From positions 1-35,010 of the forward strand of contig JAHQWL010000054.1 in NCBI GenBank assembly GCA_029856155.1: a stretch of DNA of 35,010 nt. The letters run 5' to 3'. The notes under the pieces are model-generated. The model made no database searches, was not told the origin of the DNA, and was given only the letters and a program-made list of their open reading frames with translations. The DNA is from Promethearchaeia archaeon (GTDB lineage Archaea; Asgardarchaeota; Lokiarchaeia; Sigyniarchaeales; SOKP01). The position numbers and the translations under genes were made by a program. This document shows, piece by piece, positions 1-8,137 of this stretch (position 1 is the first letter of the stretch; each line of letters begins with the position of its first letter).

Positions 1-1
1 G

Positions 2-160
2 AAAAAGCTTGATCAATATTATATCCCTACTAGATATCCCAATGGTCTTCCTGGAGGCATTCCTTCAAGATATTATGATGATCCTGAAGAAGCAGAAAAT
101 GCTATGCTGCTAGCAAAAAGTATAATTGACTTAGTTGAAAAAAAAATAGAACAAGAATAA
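2..160 (+). CDS. HEPN-domain protein, 3' end (partial)
   Basis: The frame is open from the window edge and ends at TAA 158-160, giving 52 residues of the C-terminus. The piece contains TRYPNGLPGGIPSRYYDD followed by an EEAENAMLLAKSIIDLVEKK helix, which is the usual end of HEPN-domain proteins (small helical proteins often paired with a MNT nucleotidyltransferase). HEPN proteins commonly act as RNases or toxin/antitoxin partners, but the catalytic RxxxxH region would lie outside the window, so activity cannot be judged. It converges on the mutase operon, with 26 bp between the two stops. Confidence 0.7.
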   Translation, partial: KKLDQYYIPTRYPNGLPGGIPSRYYDDPEEAENAMLLAKSIIDLVEKKIEQE

Positions 161-186
161 TTAATTTCATAATAAAATGCTTTTTG

Positions 187-1185
187 TTATTGCTTTTCAA
201 GCCCTAGCATCTTAATTATTAAATTTGCCATGGAATAAGGATCTAAAGATTTTTGAATTGCTTGATCTATATATTTTCCAATTTCTTTATCAGAACTAAG
301 TAATTCTTCAACTTTTTGTGTCAATTTATGTTTTAAAATCTGTAAAGTCTCATTTGTAATCCTATTTTTCATATAATTAGAAATAACACCTGATTCTTCC
401 AAGAATAACCTATGGTTTTTTATTAAATCAAGAAGCTCATCGAAATTTTCACCCGTTTTGGAGTTTACTTTAGTAATTTCTGGTGTCCAAAGTTCTATCT
501 TAGCATATTTTCTGTGTATTTCATTTGAATCATACTTATAATTTTTTCTAAATTCTAACATTTGCTCTATTTCAGCAATCTTCTTATCTGCTCCTGCCAA
601 ATCCATTTTGTTCACTACAAATATATCCGTAATTTCCATGATACCCGATTTTATAGCTTGAATATCATCTCCTAATCCTGGGACTAATAAAATTACGACA
701 GTTTGTGCAGATTTAAAGATATCCACTTCGGATTGTCCAACACCGACCGTCTCAACGATTATAATGTCACATCCATAAGCGTCGAGAATTTTAATTACAT
801 CCTCTGTAGCTCGAGCGAGTCCTCCAAGTTGTTCCCTGTTTGCCATACTTCTAATAAAAACGTTATTTACAGAAAAGTTTTGTTTCATACGTATTCTATC
901 TCCTAAAAGAGCGCCACCAGTCAAAGGAGAAGTAGGATCAACACAGATTATACCAATTTTTTTCCCTTGATCGATATAACTTTTAGTTAAGGTTGAAATA
1001 AAAGTTGATTTGCCCGTTCCTGGAGCCCCTGTAATACCAAGAATATAAGCATTACCAGTATATTCATAAATAGAATTTACTATTTTTTCAGCGGCATCCA
1101 TATCATTTTCTGCAAAAGTAATTAAACGTGCTGCTGCTCTAGGGTTTCCTTTCAATAAAAGAGAAACAAAATTAGAATAATCCAT
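187..1185 (-). CDS. meaB: MeaB/ArgK-type GTPase, chaperone of a B12-dependent acyl-CoA mutase
   Basis: A G3E-family GTPase of 332 residues, normal family length. The P-loop GAPGTGKS is at residues 53-60, the DPTSPLTGGALLGDRIRM segment typical of MeaB/ArgK follows, then VETVGVGQSE around 144-153 and the G4 motif NKMD at 192-195. Known MeaB proteins gate cofactor loading of adenosylcobalamin mutases and protect or reactivate them using GTP. It is the last gene of a three-gene minus-strand operon, starting 6 bp after the stop of the B12-binding subunit, so its client is almost certainly that mutase. The ArgK name (arginine transport) is historical and does not fit this context. Because the mutase looks like an isobutyryl-CoA type, the precise functional analogue may be MeaI of Streptomyces. 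Confidence 0.95.
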   Translation of the reverse strand: MDYSNFVSLLLKGNPRAAARLITFAENDMDAAEKIVNSIYEYTGNAYILGITGAPGTGKSTFISTLTKSYIDQGKKIGIICVDPTSPLTGGALLGDRIRMKQNFSVNNVFIRSMANREQLGGLARATEDVIKILDAYGCDIIIVETVGVGQSEVDIFKSAQTVVILLVPGLGDDIQAIKSGIMEITDIFVVNKMDLAGADKKIAEIEQMLEFRKNYKYDSNEIHRKYAKIELWTPEITKVNSKTGENFDELLDLIKNHRLFLEESGVISNYMKNRITNETLQILKHKLTQKVEELLSSDKEIGKYIDQAIQKSLDPYSMANLIIKMLGLEKQ

Positions 1186-1191
1186 CGAGTA

Positions 1192-1593
1192 TTATCTTTT
1201 CAAATTATTTTTAACAAATTCAACAATAGTTTTTAGATCTGTGCCTGGACCATAGAATCCTTTTAAACCATGTTTTTCTAGAAATTCTTTATCTTCATCG
1301 GGGATAATCCCACCTACAGCTACAAGAACATCATCTATCCCATTTTCTTTTAATTTTTCCGTAATTAAAGGACACAAGGCATTATGGGATCCCGATAACA
1401 TACTTAGCATCACTGCATCGGGATCTTCTTGGATAACAGTATTTACGACATCATCAGGAGTTTGATGTATTCCTGTATAAATAACCTCCATTCCCGCATC
1501 TCTTAAGGCTCTTGCAAGAACTTTTGCCCCTCTATCATGGCCATCTAAGCCTGGTTTACAAACAAGAACTTTTATTTTTCTTTCTACTGACAT
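1192..1593 (-). CDS. B12-binding small subunit of acyl-CoA mutase (isobutyryl- or methylmalonyl-CoA mutase)
   Basis: A stand-alone cobalamin-binding domain of 133 residues. It shows the DxHxxG signature as DGHDRG at residues 17-22, with His19 the expected lower axial cobalt ligand, then LSMLSGSH at 63-70 and VGGIIPDED at 93-101, which line the cofactor tail pocket. I start at ATG 1593; an in-frame TTG two codons upstream is less likely. Separate small subunits occur in archaeal mutases and in Streptomyces IcmB, which is almost the same size. The gene lies 13 bp after the large-subunit stop and 6 bp before the MeaB gene, so the three are surely cotranscribed. Confidence 0.95.
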   Translation of the reverse strand: MSVERKIKVLVCKPGLDGHDRGAKVLARALRDAGMEVIYTGIHQTPDDVVNTVIQEDPDAVMLSMLSGSHNALCPLITEKLKENGIDDVLVAVGGIIPDEDKEFLEKHGLKGFYGPGTDLKTIVEFVKNNLKR

Positions 1594-1606
1594 TAGCAAT
1601 CACATC

Positions 1607-3262
1607 TTAAAAAATTGAATCTTCATGATAAGTACCAAAGACTTCTTTTAACGCGTTTATAATTTCTCCAATTGAAGTATATTCCCTAACAGCATCTATA
1701 ATAAATGGCATTAAATTTTCTGTTCCTTTGGCTGCTTCTTTTAGTCTTTTTAATTTTTCTTGTACTTTATCATTATTTCTTTCTTCTTTTAATTTATTGA
1801 GTTTTCTAATTTGCTCACTCGCAACTTTTTCATCAATTTTTAAAAGCGGAACTGAGCATGGTTCTCTTTGTTCAAATTGATTTACAGCTACAATTGTTCT
1901 CTCTTTATTTTCGACTTCTTGTTGATATTTATAAGAAGCATTAGCAATTTCTTTTTGAAAGAAATTGGCTTTTATTGCTGGAACTACACCGCCAAGATCC
2001 TCAATCCTTTTAAAATAATTTTCCGCTTCTTCTTCCATCTTATTGGTAAGCCATTCTACATAATAAGAACCTGCCAATGGATCAACTGTATCTGTTACAC
2101 CTGACTCATGTGCGATTATTTGTTGAGTTCTTAAAGCAATTTTTACAGCATTTTCTGTGGGAAGACATAAAGCTTCGTCAAATGAATTAGTATGTAAGGA
2201 TTGCGTTCCTCCCAGAACTGATGCTAATCCTTGCATTGTTACTCTAGCAATATTATTTTCTGGTTCTTGAGCTGCCAATGAAACACCCGCAGTTTGAGTA
2301 TGAAATCGTAATCGCATTGATTCAGATTTTTTTGCTCCATATCTAGTTTTCATATGTCTAGCCCATATTCGCCTAGCAGCCCGATATTTACATATTTCCT
2401 CAAAAAAATTATTATGAGAATTGAAGAAAAAGGATAAACGAGGAGCAAAATCATCTATATCCAACCCCCTTTCGATCGCAGCTTCTACATAAGCAAATCC
2501 ATCTGCTAATGTAAATGCTAATTCTTGAACTGCTGTAGATCCTGCTTCTCTTATATGATATCCACTAATACTAATTGCATACCACTGAGGTACATATTGA
2601 GTACAATACTCTATACTATCAACAATAATTCTCATAGATGGTTCAGGAGGAAAAATCCATGATTTTTGAGCAATGTATTCTTTTAAAATATCATTTTGAA
2701 TAGTTCCTCTCAATTGTTCCAGAGTATGACCTTGTTTTTCAGCAGTCACAATATATAAAGCTAATAAAATTGATGCAGGACCATTTATTGTCATAGATGT
2801 ACTTATTTTTGAAAGATCTATACCCTTAAATAAAGTTTCCATATCTTTTAGGGAGTCTATTGCAACTCCTTCTTTTCCAATTTCTCCTAAGGCTCTTGGG
2901 TCAGTCGCTTCAATCCCATAAATAGTATGCAAACTAAAGGCGACACTTAATCCCGTATTACCGTGATCTATTAAAAATTTATATCTTTCATTGGTTTGTT
3001 CTGCATTTCCAAATCCTGCGAATTGGCGCATTGTCCATAGCTGTCCTCGATACATGTTTGGATATGATCCTCTTGTGAACGGATATTGTCCAGGAAATCC
3101 TAAGTCAAGCGCGTAATTAAAATCTTTAATGTCATTAGGAGTATATAATCTTTTAATTTCGATTTCAGATAAGTTTCTGAAACTTTGTTTTCTTTCTTTT
3201 TTTAATGAAATGGATTTTTCCCATTCTTCCATTTCTTGTTTAATTTTATCATGTTCAGTCAT
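1607..3262 (-). CDS. Acyl-CoA mutase large subunit, isobutyryl-CoA mutase-like specificity
   Basis: The substrate-binding TIM-barrel subunit of a B12-dependent acyl-CoA mutase (551 residues from ATG 3262; the frame runs 22 codons further but ATG 3262 has an AGAGAGAT stretch upstream and matches family length). Family blocks include RGSYPNMYRGQLWTMRQFAG at 64-83, TIQNDILKEY at 187-196, PPEPSM at 205-210 and ISISGYHIREAG. Two specificity positions stand out: the residue equal to Tyr89 of Propionibacterium methylmalonyl-CoA mutase is Phe81, and the one equal to Arg207 is Gln199. This Phe/Gln pair is the documented mark of isobutyryl-CoA mutase (IcmA Phe80/Gln198). Most databases would label it methylmalonyl-CoA mutase; I infer interconversion of isobutyryl- and n-butyryl-CoA, as in valine or butyrate metabolism. 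No methylmalonyl-CoA epimerase lies nearby. First gene of the operon. Confidence 0.93.
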   Translation of the reverse strand: MTEHDKIKQEMEEWEKSISLKKERKQSFRNLSEIEIKRLYTPNDIKDFNYALDLGFPGQYPFTRGSYPNMYRGQLWTMRQFAGFGNAEQTNERYKFLIDHGNTGLSVAFSLHTIYGIEATDPRALGEIGKEGVAIDSLKDMETLFKGIDLSKISTSMTINGPASILLALYIVTAEKQGHTLEQLRGTIQNDILKEYIAQKSWIFPPEPSMRIIVDSIEYCTQYVPQWYAISISGYHIREAGSTAVQELAFTLADGFAYVEAAIERGLDIDDFAPRLSFFFNSHNNFFEEICKYRAARRIWARHMKTRYGAKKSESMRLRFHTQTAGVSLAAQEPENNIARVTMQGLASVLGGTQSLHTNSFDEALCLPTENAVKIALRTQQIIAHESGVTDTVDPLAGSYYVEWLTNKMEEEAENYFKRIEDLGGVVPAIKANFFQKEIANASYKYQQEVENKERTIVAVNQFEQREPCSVPLLKIDEKVASEQIRKLNKLKEERNNDKVQEKLKRLKEAAKGTENLMPFIIDAVREYTSIGEIINALKEVFGTYHEDSIF

Positions 3263-3367
3263 AAAAATAATCTCTCTAAGGTTAACTTGGAGGTTTAATC
3301 TATTATTCAATAAATGATGATTCTTCAATTAGATAAGAGTTTAAAATTATTTTAACTTTATTTTATT

Positions 3368-3385
3368 CTTTTTAATGAAAAATAA
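3368..3385. repeat. 18-nt direct repeat flanking the radical SAM gene, copy 1
   Basis: The string ctttttaatgaaaaataa occurs here and again at 4600-4617, one copy on each side of the radical SAM gene, and the following 20 nt are also similar (aaatagaa-type). It could be the footprint of gene insertion or a shared 3' signal. The composition is so AT-rich that chance remains possible. Confidence 0.4.
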
Positions 3386-3674
3386 GATTGTTAAAAATAG
3401 AAATTAAATTTAAAGTGATAATTATTAATAACGAGAAATAAGAACGGACACAACAACAAGTGAGACACACCCAAAAATCCGAGATTTCTCTGAAATGATA
3501 CTTAATTCTCTTAATCTTACTAAATTTACAAGAAGGGCATTTTTCTGGAAAAAAATCAGCATCAAACTGTTCGTGAATTTCACTTTTAAAATTAAGGCTT
3601 ATTTTTAAAACATCGAATCTTTTTTTGATTATGGCACTATTTACTGTGAAAAATATAATAAGTCTTATTTCCAT
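3372..3674 (-). CDS. Possible small zinc-ribbon protein with a hydrophobic tail (doubtful)
   Basis: A 100-codon minus-strand frame that overlaps the 5' end of the radical SAM gene. It contains CPSCKFSKIKRIKY, then SDFWVCLTCC: two CxxC pairs 17 residues apart, as in a zinc ribbon. A hydrophobic stretch (SYFSLLIIITLNLISIF) closes the protein. The Cys pairs in a plausible spacing make this better than a random shadow, but the first 30 or so residues look poor, no good internal start is visible, and the overlap with a solid gene argues against the full length. If real, it probably begins around position 3600 from an unusual start, or it is the remnant of a longer gene. Confidence 0.3.
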   Translation of the reverse strand: MEIRLIIFFTVNSAIIKKRFDVLKISLNFKSEIHEQFDADFFPEKCPSCKFSKIKRIKYHFREISDFWVCLTCCCVRSYFSLLIIITLNLISIFNNLIFH

Positions 3675-4551
3675 GGGTCCATCATTTTTACAGTCAATAA
3701 TAAGAAATGTTCCGTTATATGTGAATTATGATTTAACTTGGCAATGTAACTTAAAATGTAAGCATTGTTATTTTTTCTCATCAACAACAGAATTAAAAAA
3801 TAAAAGACCGGAATTATCTAACGAAGAATGGGTTAAGGTTTTTAAATACCATAGAAAGTTAGGAACAAAAATAGCGGTTTTAACCGGTGGAGAACCTACT
3901 TTAAGAATGGATGTTATAAAAGAAGCCATTAAAATTTTTCCCTCAGTTCAAGTTGTATCAAATGGAGTTATAAAATTACCTCGATTTAATGGATACAAAC
4001 AACCAAAATATTGGGTAAGTATAGATGGTACCAGGGAAACTCATAATAAGATAAGAGGAGCAAAGGTTTTTGATAAAGTTATAGAAAATATTCAGGAGAA
4101 CAATCCGGTTGTCGCATCAACCATAATGACATTAAATTATAAGGAAATTGAAGATATTACTAAGATTGCTCACGATAATGGTGCTTCTGGGTTAGTCTTT
4201 CTACTATATACCGATTATCCTGACAGTCCACTTTTATTAAAAGGAAATATATTAAAAAAGACAATAAAAGATATTTTAAAAGTGATGCGTGAATATGGAG
4301 ATTTTATTTTTTATTCTAAAAAAATGTTAGAAGTCTACATGTCAAAAGAATTTGTGCCACATTGCATATTTAAAACTGGGCAAGTAAAAAGTTTCTATCC
4401 CGATGGAACACAAAAGTTTTGTGTCATGGGAAATTCACCACTTTTATGTGACAATTGTGGATGTGTCGTACCAATTGCTGCTTATGCCTTATTTAGGAAA
4501 TTTGATGCCGGTACAGTTGATAAAGCAAGAAAATTGTTCAACTTCACATAA
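3631..4551 (+). CDS. Radical SAM protein with a C-terminal Cys cluster
   Basis: A radical SAM enzyme of 306 residues from ATG 3631; an in-frame TTG two codons earlier is the longest possible start. The 4Fe-4S/SAM motif CNLKCKHC is at residues 39-46, followed by the SAM-contacting GGEP at 86-89 and WVSIDGTRETHNKIRG, a typical mid-barrel block. Near the C-terminus are HCIF, KFCVMG and LCDNCGC, enough cysteines for an auxiliary cluster or a shortened SPASM-like domain. The substrate is not recognisable. It stands alone between the minus-strand mutase operon and a minus-strand SDR gene, flanked by an 18-nt AT-rich direct repeat. Confidence 0.85.
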   Translation: MALFTVKNIISLISMGPSFLQSIIRNVPLYVNYDLTWQCNLKCKHCYFFSSTTELKNKRPELSNEEWVKVFKYHRKLGTKIAVLTGGEPTLRMDVIKEAIKIFPSVQVVSNGVIKLPRFNGYKQPKYWVSIDGTRETHNKIRGAKVFDKVIENIQENNPVVASTIMTLNYKEIEDITKIAHDNGASGLVFLLYTDYPDSPLLLKGNILKKTIKDILKVMREYGDFIFYSKKMLEVYMSKEFVPHCIFKTGQVKSFYPDGTQKFCVMGNSPLLCDNCGCVVPIAAYALFRKFDAGTVDKARKLFNFT

Positions 4552-4599
4552 GTTTTGCTATTTTGGATAATTATTTTATATTTATGAGAATCATACTCT

Positions 4600-4617
4600 C
4601 TTTTTAATGAAAAATAA
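4600..4617. repeat. 18-nt direct repeat flanking the radical SAM gene, copy 2
   Basis: Identical over 18 nt to 3368-3385 and in the same orientation. It lies about 50 bp after the radical SAM stop and 40 bp before the stop of the convergent SDR gene. Confidence 0.4.
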
Positions 4618-4656
4618 TAATGATAAATATAGAATTAAAAGTTAAATAATGAATTA

Positions 4657-5535
4657 CTAAGACCGAGTAATAATAAAATCAATGAGTTTTCCAAGATTTT
4701 TAACGTTTTCATAACTTTTTGGAGCTTTTTCCTTAAAATAATCTTTGAAAGCTTCCCAATTCTCCCTCTTTTCTGAAGGAGCTTCAGTTAATACTTTTTT
4801 AACTTCTTGAAAGTCGTAGGTGAAGATTAAACCATTGTCTATTCTATTAGCATCTTCACTTAATAGAAAAAGATAATAGTCATTTAAATCCCAAGGATTT
4901 AAAACGTGCTCCGGTTTGTTTCCATCTCCCGCTTTCTTTCCTCTCAATAAACTTGTATCTATTTGTGTTGGTAAAACCATAGTAAAATTAATATTCTCTT
5001 TTTTATATTCCGCTGTCATGGCTTTTTGCATTCCCACAACAGCATATTTGCTTGCAACATATGCAGTAAGTCTTGATGGGGCGTGTGGATATGCTTCACT
5101 GCCAGTTATAATAAATCTTGCTTTATCTTTTTTATCATCTTTCTTCATGTATGGATAAGCCGCCTTAAACGTATAAAATACTCCGAGCACATTCACATTT
5201 AAAATTTCAGCAAATTTTTCGTTGATAAACTCATGAGTTGCCCACATTCTAGAATAACCAGCATTTGCAATTACTCCATTAAATAAACCTAATTCATTAT
5301 TAAATTCTTTAAATGCTTTCTCAATTTCTTCAAATTTAGTAATATCTGCTGGTTTAACAACAACTTTTACTCCAGTTCCTAATTCTTCAATTTCTTTTTT
5401 AGTGTTATTCAATTCTTCAATAGTTCTTGAAATTAATCCTACATTAGCTCCTTCTTTTGCACAAGCTATTGCTATTGCTTTTCCAATACCTCTACCCGAA
5501 CCAGTAATGACAACATTTTTATCTTTTAACAACAT
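4657..5535 (-). CDS. Short-chain dehydrogenase/reductase (classical SDR)
   Basis: A classical SDR of 292 residues, predicted NAD(P)-dependent and cytosolic. The cofactor-binding TGSGRGIG is at residues 11-18, NAG at 91-93, the structural Asn at 115 (LNVNVLG), Ser146 in ITGSEAY, and the catalytic YVASK with Tyr159 and Lys163. An Arg after the second beta strand (ISRT) suggests NADP(H). The C-terminal 60 residues are longer than the minimal SDR core and rich in charged residues. Overall pattern resembles 3-ketodihydrosphingosine reductase-like or 3-oxoacyl-reductase-like SDRs, but substrate cannot be assigned. It is monocistronic as far as can be seen. Confidence 0.92.
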   Translation of the reverse strand: MLLKDKNVVITGSGRGIGKAIAIACAKEGANVGLISRTIEELNNTKKEIEELGTGVKVVVKPADITKFEEIEKAFKEFNNELGLFNGVIANAGYSRMWATHEFINEKFAEILNVNVLGVFYTFKAAYPYMKKDDKKDKARFIITGSEAYPHAPSRLTAYVASKYAVVGMQKAMTAEYKKENINFTMVLPTQIDTSLLRGKKAGDGNKPEHVLNPWDLNDYYLFLLSEDANRIDNGLIFTYDFQEVKKVLTEAPSEKRENWEAFKDYFKEKAPKSYENVKNLGKLIDFIITRS

Positions 5536-5599
5536 GATATTAGTTTATAATGTGCAATATGATATTAATTTTATAAAAAAATAACACACATTTTAAATT

Positions 5600-6739
5600 T
5601 TAAGATGCTTTATAAGCTTCTTTAATCGCTGAGCATCCCCCACATCTAACACAGCCTGCTCTGTTCTCTAAAGGATTAACGCCATATTGTTTCATTAAGA
5701 CGGCACTTTCTTTATATATTTCTATTAAATCTTCAAAATTTGTAATGGGTAAATCCTTTTTCCCCGGGATTGATCTTACCGGTGTTATATAAGGGATAAC
5801 TCCAATTGAAATAATTTTTTCCACATCCTTTAAAAAATCGGCTTTAGATTCTCCAAATCCTGTTAAAATATAACTACTAACCTGATTATTTCCAAATAAG
5901 TTTATTGCATGTTTCCAATTTCTCTCAAATGTATTATAGGATAAGTGAAATTTTCCAGGGGTAATATCTCTTCTGATCTTCTCATTTAGGACTTCAATAT
6001 GAATACCAATAGTATCCGCTCCAGCTTCCTTTAATTTATTTAAATATTCTAAATCTTCTAAAGCTTCAATTTGAACATGTATAGGTATATCTGGGTGAAT
6101 CCCTTTTACTCCTTTTAGTAATTCAATATATCTATTTGCCCCCTTATCAATAGTTTCATCTGTTCCACTAGTCAAAGTCATATGAGCACATCTTCCCTCT
6201 TTTATAGCAGCAGTTATAACTTCTGACATCTGATCAGCAGTTTTCTCTTCTATTGTTGCGTTATTTTGCAAACTTACTTCAATACCGCAGAAAGTGCATG
6301 CTTCTCCACACGCCCAATATACACACTTTTGATATATTGTGCTTGCTAAACAGTCAATTCCATGAACCAAAGCTATCTTTTTCATTGGAATTCCGTCTGA
6401 AGTTTTAAATTCGGGATTATAGAATTGTGGATTTTGGATCAATTTTAATTTTCCAAAACTGTCTTTCGTGTTATTATTATAAATTTCGAAGTAATTATTT
6501 TCATTCTCTTTTAAAAATAATTCGGTTTTGTCAGAATTGTTCCAGAGTGCCACATTTACTAAAGTGTGCTCGTCTTCTAATAGAAAATATCTCCCTCCAG
6601 ATGGACCAGCTCCACCTTTTCGTCCGAAATCAATATCAATTCCGTGTTTTCTATATTGAGGAATTAATTCATTATCTAAATATAATCCTTTACAGAGTAG
6701 TTCAGTTTTCTGAGCCAACACTGTTTCAATATCGATCAT
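5600..6739 (-). CDS. Radical SAM protein, BioB-like / MSMEG_0568-like
   Basis: A 379-residue radical SAM protein. An N-terminal segment with GRKGGAGPSGGRYF at 39-52 precedes the cluster motif CGEACTFC (Cys144, Cys148, Cys151). Downstream blocks TSGTDETIDKG, HVQIEALEDL, IGIHIEVLN and SSYILTGFGES follow the layout of the MSMEG_0568 family and of biotin-synthase-like enzymes. A C-terminal CVRCGGC (Cys363, 366, 369) could hold a second iron-sulfur cluster. The reaction is unknown; in bacteria MSMEG_0568 proteins sit in nitrilase-type clusters, and no such neighbours are present here. The upstream neighbour is the divergent SRPBCC gene, 193 bp away. Confidence 0.82.
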   Translation of the reverse strand: MIDIETVLAQKTELLCKGLYLDNELIPQYRKHGIDIDFGRKGGAGPSGGRYFLLEDEHTLVNVALWNNSDKTELFLKENENNYFEIYNNNTKDSFGKLKLIQNPQFYNPEFKTSDGIPMKKIALVHGIDCLASTIYQKCVYWACGEACTFCGIEVSLQNNATIEEKTADQMSEVITAAIKEGRCAHMTLTSGTDETIDKGANRYIELLKGVKGIHPDIPIHVQIEALEDLEYLNKLKEAGADTIGIHIEVLNEKIRRDITPGKFHLSYNTFERNWKHAINLFGNNQVSSYILTGFGESKADFLKDVEKIISIGVIPYITPVRSIPGKKDLPITNFEDLIEIYKESAVLMKQYGVNPLENRAGCVRCGGCSAIKEAYKAS

Positions 6740-6932
6740 AATTCTGGGAAAAAGCTGTATAAGTTATAGTTTAGAATATTGTTTTTAAATTATTTATACT
6801 CTATGAAATCTAAAATTAGAGCTTATTTAATTTTGAGTGTTATTGAAATTAAAATGTGTAACACAAATTTTATTAATACTCTTAAACAATTTCTTCTTAC
6901 TTTAAATAAAGAAAATCGAATGGTGTCTAATA

Positions 6933-7346
6933 ATGCCAAAATTAGAAAGAACAATAGATATTGCCGCAGCTCAAGAAAAAATTTGGCAAATTGTTGATAA
7001 TGATGATGATTATCCTAGATGGAATATCGTCGTAAATGAAGTCTCTAAACTTGGTGAAGGGAATTACTTTTTCAAAACTAATGTTGGAGATATAACTTCC
7101 CAACGTATAGAAACAAATCCACCTAATAGTCTTTATGCAACTCAAGAAGGAAGTCCCATGACAAGCTTAGGATATATTTTAAAACCTAAGGGAGATGGTG
7201 TAGAAGCTACAATCTGGTCTGAATTTGATGACGCTAACCAAGAAGCGATTTTAGGAATAGCTGGAGAAATGCTCTTAAAAAGTTTAAAAAAATACGCTGA
7301 CTATCTTGAATCAGGTGGAAATCCAGATGAATTCAATAAAAAATAG
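6933..7346 (+). CDS. SRPBCC-superfamily (START/PYR-like) small protein
   Basis: A 137-residue protein with the SRPBCC pattern: an N-terminal strand (MPKLERTIDIAAAQEKIWQI) leading into DDYPRWNIVVNEVSKLGEG, then alternating strands, and a long C-terminal helix ending in LLKSLKKYADYLESGG. Members of this superfamily form a helix-grip fold with a deep hydrophobic cavity and bind or cyclise lipidic or polyketide-like ligands. No catalytic residue can be named. It stands alone and converges with the TetR gene; the short distance does not by itself imply a shared function. Confidence 0.8.
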   Translation: MPKLERTIDIAAAQEKIWQIVDNDDDYPRWNIVVNEVSKLGEGNYFFKTNVGDITSQRIETNPPNSLYATQEGSPMTSLGYILKPKGDGVEATIWSEFDDANQEAILGIAGEMLLKSLKKYADYLESGGNPDEFNKK

Positions 7347-7387
7347 AATATTTTATTGATAAAATTATAATTTTTTTTTCATTATTT

Positions 7388-7996
7388 CTATTCTTTTAAA
7401 ATGGATATAACAATTTTTAATAAGAATTTTAATAGTTCCTCATCAGAACTAAAACCATAATTATCATAAGCATATTTATGTATAATTGCCTGAGTGATTA
7501 CATATAATTGCTTTTCTTTACCCTCAAGACTTAAATTTTCTTCAGGGAATTTTTTAATTAATTGCTTCATTTCATTGATGAATAGGTTCATTTCATCTGG
7601 AAGTTCTTTTTTTAATTCTATTATATCCCTTAATTTGAGGTAATAATCAAGATTTGACAGGATCTCACTTTCCCACGCTGCCAATGTAAGACGATACTTT
7701 TTATGGAGTTTAATAATTAAGGACAAATAATATTTCATAGCTTCCTTGATTGTTGAAAAATCCAATCCTTCTCTGAATCCTAATAATTTTGCCTCTTCCT
7801 TAAAATCTTGGCTAATTTCTCTCGTGAGAGCTAATAATATATCAATTTTTCCCTTTGGAAAATGATAATATAAAGTCCCTACACTAATATCTGCTTTTTT
7901 TGCTATCTCAATTATATTAGTATTTGCATAGCCATTTTTTCCTACCAATTTGTTAGCTGTCTGAATTATAAGATCTCGTGCTCCCTGTTTCTTCAT
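7388..7996 (-). CDS. TetR/AcrR-family transcriptional regulator
   Basis: A 202-residue TetR-type repressor. The N-terminal helix RDLIIQTANKLVGKNGYANT leads into the HTH, IIEIAKKADISVGTLYYHF, followed by a conserved Lys and the usual all-helical ligand-binding and dimerisation domain. It is divergently transcribed from a membrane methyltransferase gene, and the 141-bp intergenic region holds a perfect 20-bp palindrome between TATA-like boxes. That arrangement is the classical one for a TetR protein repressing itself and its neighbour. The ligand is unknown; a hydrophobic compound would fit a target that is an integral membrane enzyme. Confidence 0.93.
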   Translation of the reverse strand: MKKQGARDLIIQTANKLVGKNGYANTNIIEIAKKADISVGTLYYHFPKGKIDILLALTREISQDFKEEAKLLGFREGLDFSTIKEAMKYYLSLIIKLHKKYRLTLAAWESEILSNLDYYLKLRDIIELKKELPDEMNLFINEMKQLIKKFPEENLSLEGKEKQLYVITQAIIHKYAYDNYGFSSDEELLKFLLKIVISILKE

Positions 7997-8063
7997 AAGT
8001 AATTTTTTGTGGAAATATTATACTTAGTTAATTAATTATTGGCAATTTAACATTATAAATCTT

Positions 8064-8083
8064 TCGAATCGAATTCGATTCGA
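8064..8083. promoter_or_regulatory. Perfect 20-bp palindrome, likely TetR operator
   Basis: TCGAATCGAATTCGATTCGA is identical to its own reverse complement across all 20 bases and is GC-richer than its surroundings. It lies 67 bp upstream of the TetR start and 54 bp upstream of the methyltransferase start. TATA-like boxes flank it: TTTATAAT for the minus strand at about 8053-8060 and CTTAAATAT for the plus strand at about 8088-8096. A dimer bound here would block both promoters. Confidence 0.8.
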
Positions 8084-8137
8084 TAGACTTAAATATGGTT
8101 TTAACTTTTCTATCATCAGAAATTAAAAATATTTAAT

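Noticed and set aside
1607..3328. Plain label 'methylmalonyl-CoA mutase' and start at 3328
   Set aside because: The two specificity positions are of the isobutyryl-CoA mutase kind, and the 22 codons before ATG 3262 lack family similarity.
6779..6997. 72-codon plus-strand frame before the SRPBCC gene
   Set aside because: It overlaps the SRPBCC start in another frame and its composition is that of translated AT-rich spacer.
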